A stretch of DNA of 64,000 nt from Pyronema omphalodes (Eukaryota > Ascomycota > Pezizomycetes > Pezizales > Pyronemataceae), in the NCBI GenBank assembly GCA_024516155.1, contig JAJJXM010000018.1, forward strand, positions 806,001 to 870,000, written 5' to 3'. Position numbers and translations under genes: made by a program. Positions 61,440 through 64,000 of this stretch are shown piece after piece. The notes below the pieces were generated by a model, which did no database searches, was not told the DNA's origin, and was given only the letters and a program-made list of their open reading frames with translations. How positions within the stretch are numbered: position 1 is the first letter of the stretch; each line of letters starts with the position of its first letter.

Positions 61440-63565
61440 TACGTACAAAAAACCCTTAATTCCCCGAAAGCACATCTATCAATCAAGGAGCCAACATTCA
61501 GAAACCAAGAACGAACCAGAGAATTAAAGCTACCCACCAACTTGACCACTATTAAGGTTGGTTATAGCAGAAGGTGGGACGGGAGATGAAGGGAGGAAGT
61601 GAGGAAGGGAGCCTAGAGGTCTACTACCAGGTCTGAACATTTGACAAATTAATAGCTCGGAAGACAAGGAAGGAAAGTATGCGGTAGGAAAGAGATGAGC
61701 CGGCGGGGAGAGGGTGGGAGTTGAGCTGTAGGTGATGGGGGCGGGTGGAGCGCTTGGTAGAAAGAGGAAGAGAAGGACAGCTAGGTTGTTCAGCTCATCG
61801 ACTTTCTGAAAGCTAGTAATTAGTATGTGGAATTGATATTATCCGGGTGTTGATTATTCAAAGATGATGGTGAACTGATGGTAGAAAATTAGGAATCTTC
61901 CCGAAGACAACGAAAGGAATATAGAGGAATGATACATACCGGTTAGAAAGCAACACAGAAGAAGAAGAAGGGTAAAACCGCGACACCGACAGAGACGGTA
62001 TTGCTGCCCCCGGGCGTCGATTTACCGCTCGTCGTAGTCCCAAGTGGGATAAAAGATTCTAATTCAAAAAGTTGGATCAAAAGAGGCAAAAGAAGGAAAG
62101 CCTCATTCTTCACAAAGGGAAGCGAAAAGGGCACGGGTAGATGGATGTACGGATGCTCATGCCAACCACGATAGCACCGTAATCCCAAACACAAGCGATC
62201 ATATACATTAAGCAACGCGGCCAAGAAAAATAGAATGAGGAATTGGAAAGAACAAAGGAAAAGAGAGAAAAGGTTAAAGCAGCCACGTGCTCGTGTGGGA
62301 CGGAAGAAGGGGGGGGGGGGGAGGGGGTGGCTTTTGGAGAGCAAAGTCTTAATAAACCACGACCACCACTAAAACTCGGAAAACAATAAACCAGAAGAAA
62401 AGAAAGTCTTCTGTTGAATCATGGCGAGCCGGACGAAGATATTTTCGTTCCGGTGTTCGCATTCTAGCCGATGGGGCGTTAATCCTAGGACTGTGGGGGT
62501 GGTCGTCGGGAGAAGGGCCAAAGGAAGAGGATACGCCTGATGTAATTGCTTCCTCTTACCCAGCTAGTGTTCGAGAGCAAAACACAGAGGACGAGTCTTC
62601 TGGAATTCGGTTTTGTTCGAGCGTGGTAGGGAGGGAGGTCGAAAACTGATTGAAAGAGCAGACGAAAGAAGCCGACGAATCAAAGCAGGCACGAGTTGTG
62701 TCAAGTTCCATTGTGGAATTAAACCGCCGGAGTCGGCATCGTAGGAGAAGATGCCTTCAACGGCCGAAGTTTCGCAGAAGTCGTGCTCGAATGTCTACAA
62801 ACATGTCAGTAGGGCTTCAATCAAGAAGTAGTAGCAGTGATGCGGGAACAGTGATAACTTACCGAGTTATTATCCTGGCAGTTTCATCGTGCAGAGTACG
62901 TTTCTCTGGACGGAACCAGCAAACGTCTAAGAGCCTAGATAACTGTCAGTCATTCAGCAAAGACCGGATATAGCGAATAGATGTACAGGCGTTGAAACTT
63001 ACCAACGAAAAAACAATGAGAAATTTCTGACGGAAAACAAAATCTAACGATCTTTCATGCGGCCCTCAGCCATTCCGCGCCCTCCACACTTCCGTCAAAT
63101 TCAACCAGAAGGCGGTGCCAGTATACCTAGATATCTGTTCGGTCAAAGCTGGCGCGAGAGTAGTAGTGAAAGATCCATTCCATACCCGAGAATGTCTCCA
63201 GGATTCAAAGCTTCAGAGTTAAGTCGCGTTTGTATTCATATCCTCCCGGGGATTCGATCCAGAGGGGCGGAATTTGTCGTTATTGCTGTTATCATTCTGA
63301 TATGTGATGAATTCCAGTCCCCAGATTCCGATGATCCTCGATATGGTATCTCATGGCAACTTGAAGCATCCAGTGTCGAAGAGTCACGGAAGTGGAGCAA
63401 ACACATTGTTAAAAGATCATCCGTGGTAGCCAGCTACTAGCTATGGATGGGTAATCCTCCTATAAGCTATATCCTCGCAAGTATTCTTAGTAAGCCCCTT
63501 TGCGGGGATGTTGCATACTGCTGGTACGGGATCCGGGGAATATGTGAAGGGCTTGTTGCAGCAGG
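61440..63565 (-). repeat. Dispersed repeat copy C
   Basis: Same orientation as copy B, about 2.9 kb further on. Minus-strand landmarks are: GCCCTTCAC (about 63553), GGCTTACTAAGAAT (about 63497), the shared ATG at 63295, a GTAAGT donor near 63003, the second intron-like segment at 62862-62795 (GTAAGT...GTAG) and the conserved end at about 61457. The segment 62420-62975 is very similar by eye to 59500-60060 in copy B. An in-frame TGA and small frame changes break the patches that are open in B. A G-rich tract at 62310-62326 sits at the same place as the G tract in B. Confidence 0.75.
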
Positions 63566-64000
63566 GATTGAGTGTCTACTGTATACCAAGTACCTGCATA
63601 TTGCCATTTTCTGGGGGGTTGATCGTGCTGTTTTGACGAGCGGAGGAGAGCTGTGTTATTACTTTTTTGCATCATATAGGCCGCTGTGTGGAAAAGCTCG
63701 GCATGAGCCACGAGTGATCAATGAGTGATTTATCCGTGTAATGGAGGGATTCAAATCATCTCTTATCGATAGCAAAAGCTTTATACCCTTGCTCATCTCT
63801 GGCATATTGTTCATCAATGCCGCCGCTCGGGTAGTAAAAATTATAAAATAGACATACAGGTATGCAGATTTACCAACTACCAGAAAACCAGGGAACCCCA
63901 ATTACAGTAACCAGAGTATAACATAGCATTTAATATCCAATCTTATTTACGTGAGTCTGATAATCGATTGGTATGGTGCTATATACATAGCAGGTACATA
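63566..64000. other. Right end of window, no gene seen
   Basis: About 430 bp without a supported feature. Two short ORFs (63447-63728 on plus, 63659-63901 on minus) overlap the end of copy C or AT-rich DNA and are not recognised. Confidence 0.4.

Noticed and set aside
58535..63565. Copies B and C as the two LTRs of a retrotransposon
   Set aside because: The 0.8-kb spacer has no gag, protease or polymerase signature. No TG...CA ends or primer-binding site were seen, and copy A lies alone far away.
1..64000. CRISPR array
   Set aside because: All tandem repeats lack unique spacers of constant length, and the organism is evidently a eukaryote.

Overview
The window looks like nuclear DNA of a filamentous ascomycete (Pezizomycotina). 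The evidence is short GT-AG introns of about 50-200 bp, a fungus-specific Kei1 subunit, a Git3/Gpr1-type receptor, a fungal delta-12-type desaturase and a long-form tRNase Z. I cannot place it more precisely. Gene density is low: seven well-supported or partial protein genes in 64 kb plus one weak small ORF. The long intergenic stretches are full of simple repeats and minisatellites. I found no convincing tRNA, rRNA, CRISPR array or intact transposon gene.

Layout. 1-1.2 kb: an unrecognised protein with a coiled-coil-like tail, running off the left edge on the minus strand. 1.2-6.6 kb: no gene, but a 12-bp palindromic CACGTG array at 4.0 kb. 6.6-7.6 kb: an F-box/ankyrin protein (minus). 7.6-19.8 kb: almost empty, with one doubtful small ORF, a decayed tandem repeat of about 270-300 bp at 11.4-12.9 kb, and large 5-, 6-, 10- and 12-bp arrays at 16.0-17.6 kb. 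19.8-21.0 kb: a three-exon KEI1 (plus). 21.2-23.3 kb: a mosaic of short tandem arrays that reaches the stop codon of the tRNase Z gene (23.3-26.0 kb, minus). 26-31 kb: no gene seen. 31.1-32.7 kb: fatty-acid desaturase (minus). 33-40.9 kb: no gene seen, many simple repeats.

40.9-43.0 kb is copy A of a repeat of about 2.1 kb. Copies B (58.5-60.6 kb) and C (61.4-63.6 kb) lie in the opposite orientation near the right end. All three share an intron-like block with the same splice signals and short conserved reading-frame patches. I recognise no protein family in them, and they are the most interesting unexplained feature here. Between them lie V-ATPase subunit D (44.1-45.1 kb, plus), a ubiquitin C-terminal hydrolase (45.3-46.35 kb, minus, tail-to-tail with the V-ATPase gene), a 6.5-kb gap ending in a pyrimidine-rich leader, and a four-exon Git3/Gpr1-like receptor (52.9-54.9 kb, plus), followed by 3 kb of minisatellites.

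The genes do not form a pathway or cluster. They are ordinary housekeeping and sensing functions: sphingolipid synthesis, tRNA 3' processing, fatty-acid unsaturation, vacuolar acidification, ubiquitin recycling and nutrient sensing. All exon-intron models were built by eye from splice signals, frame continuity and family resemblance, with no alignment or transcript data.
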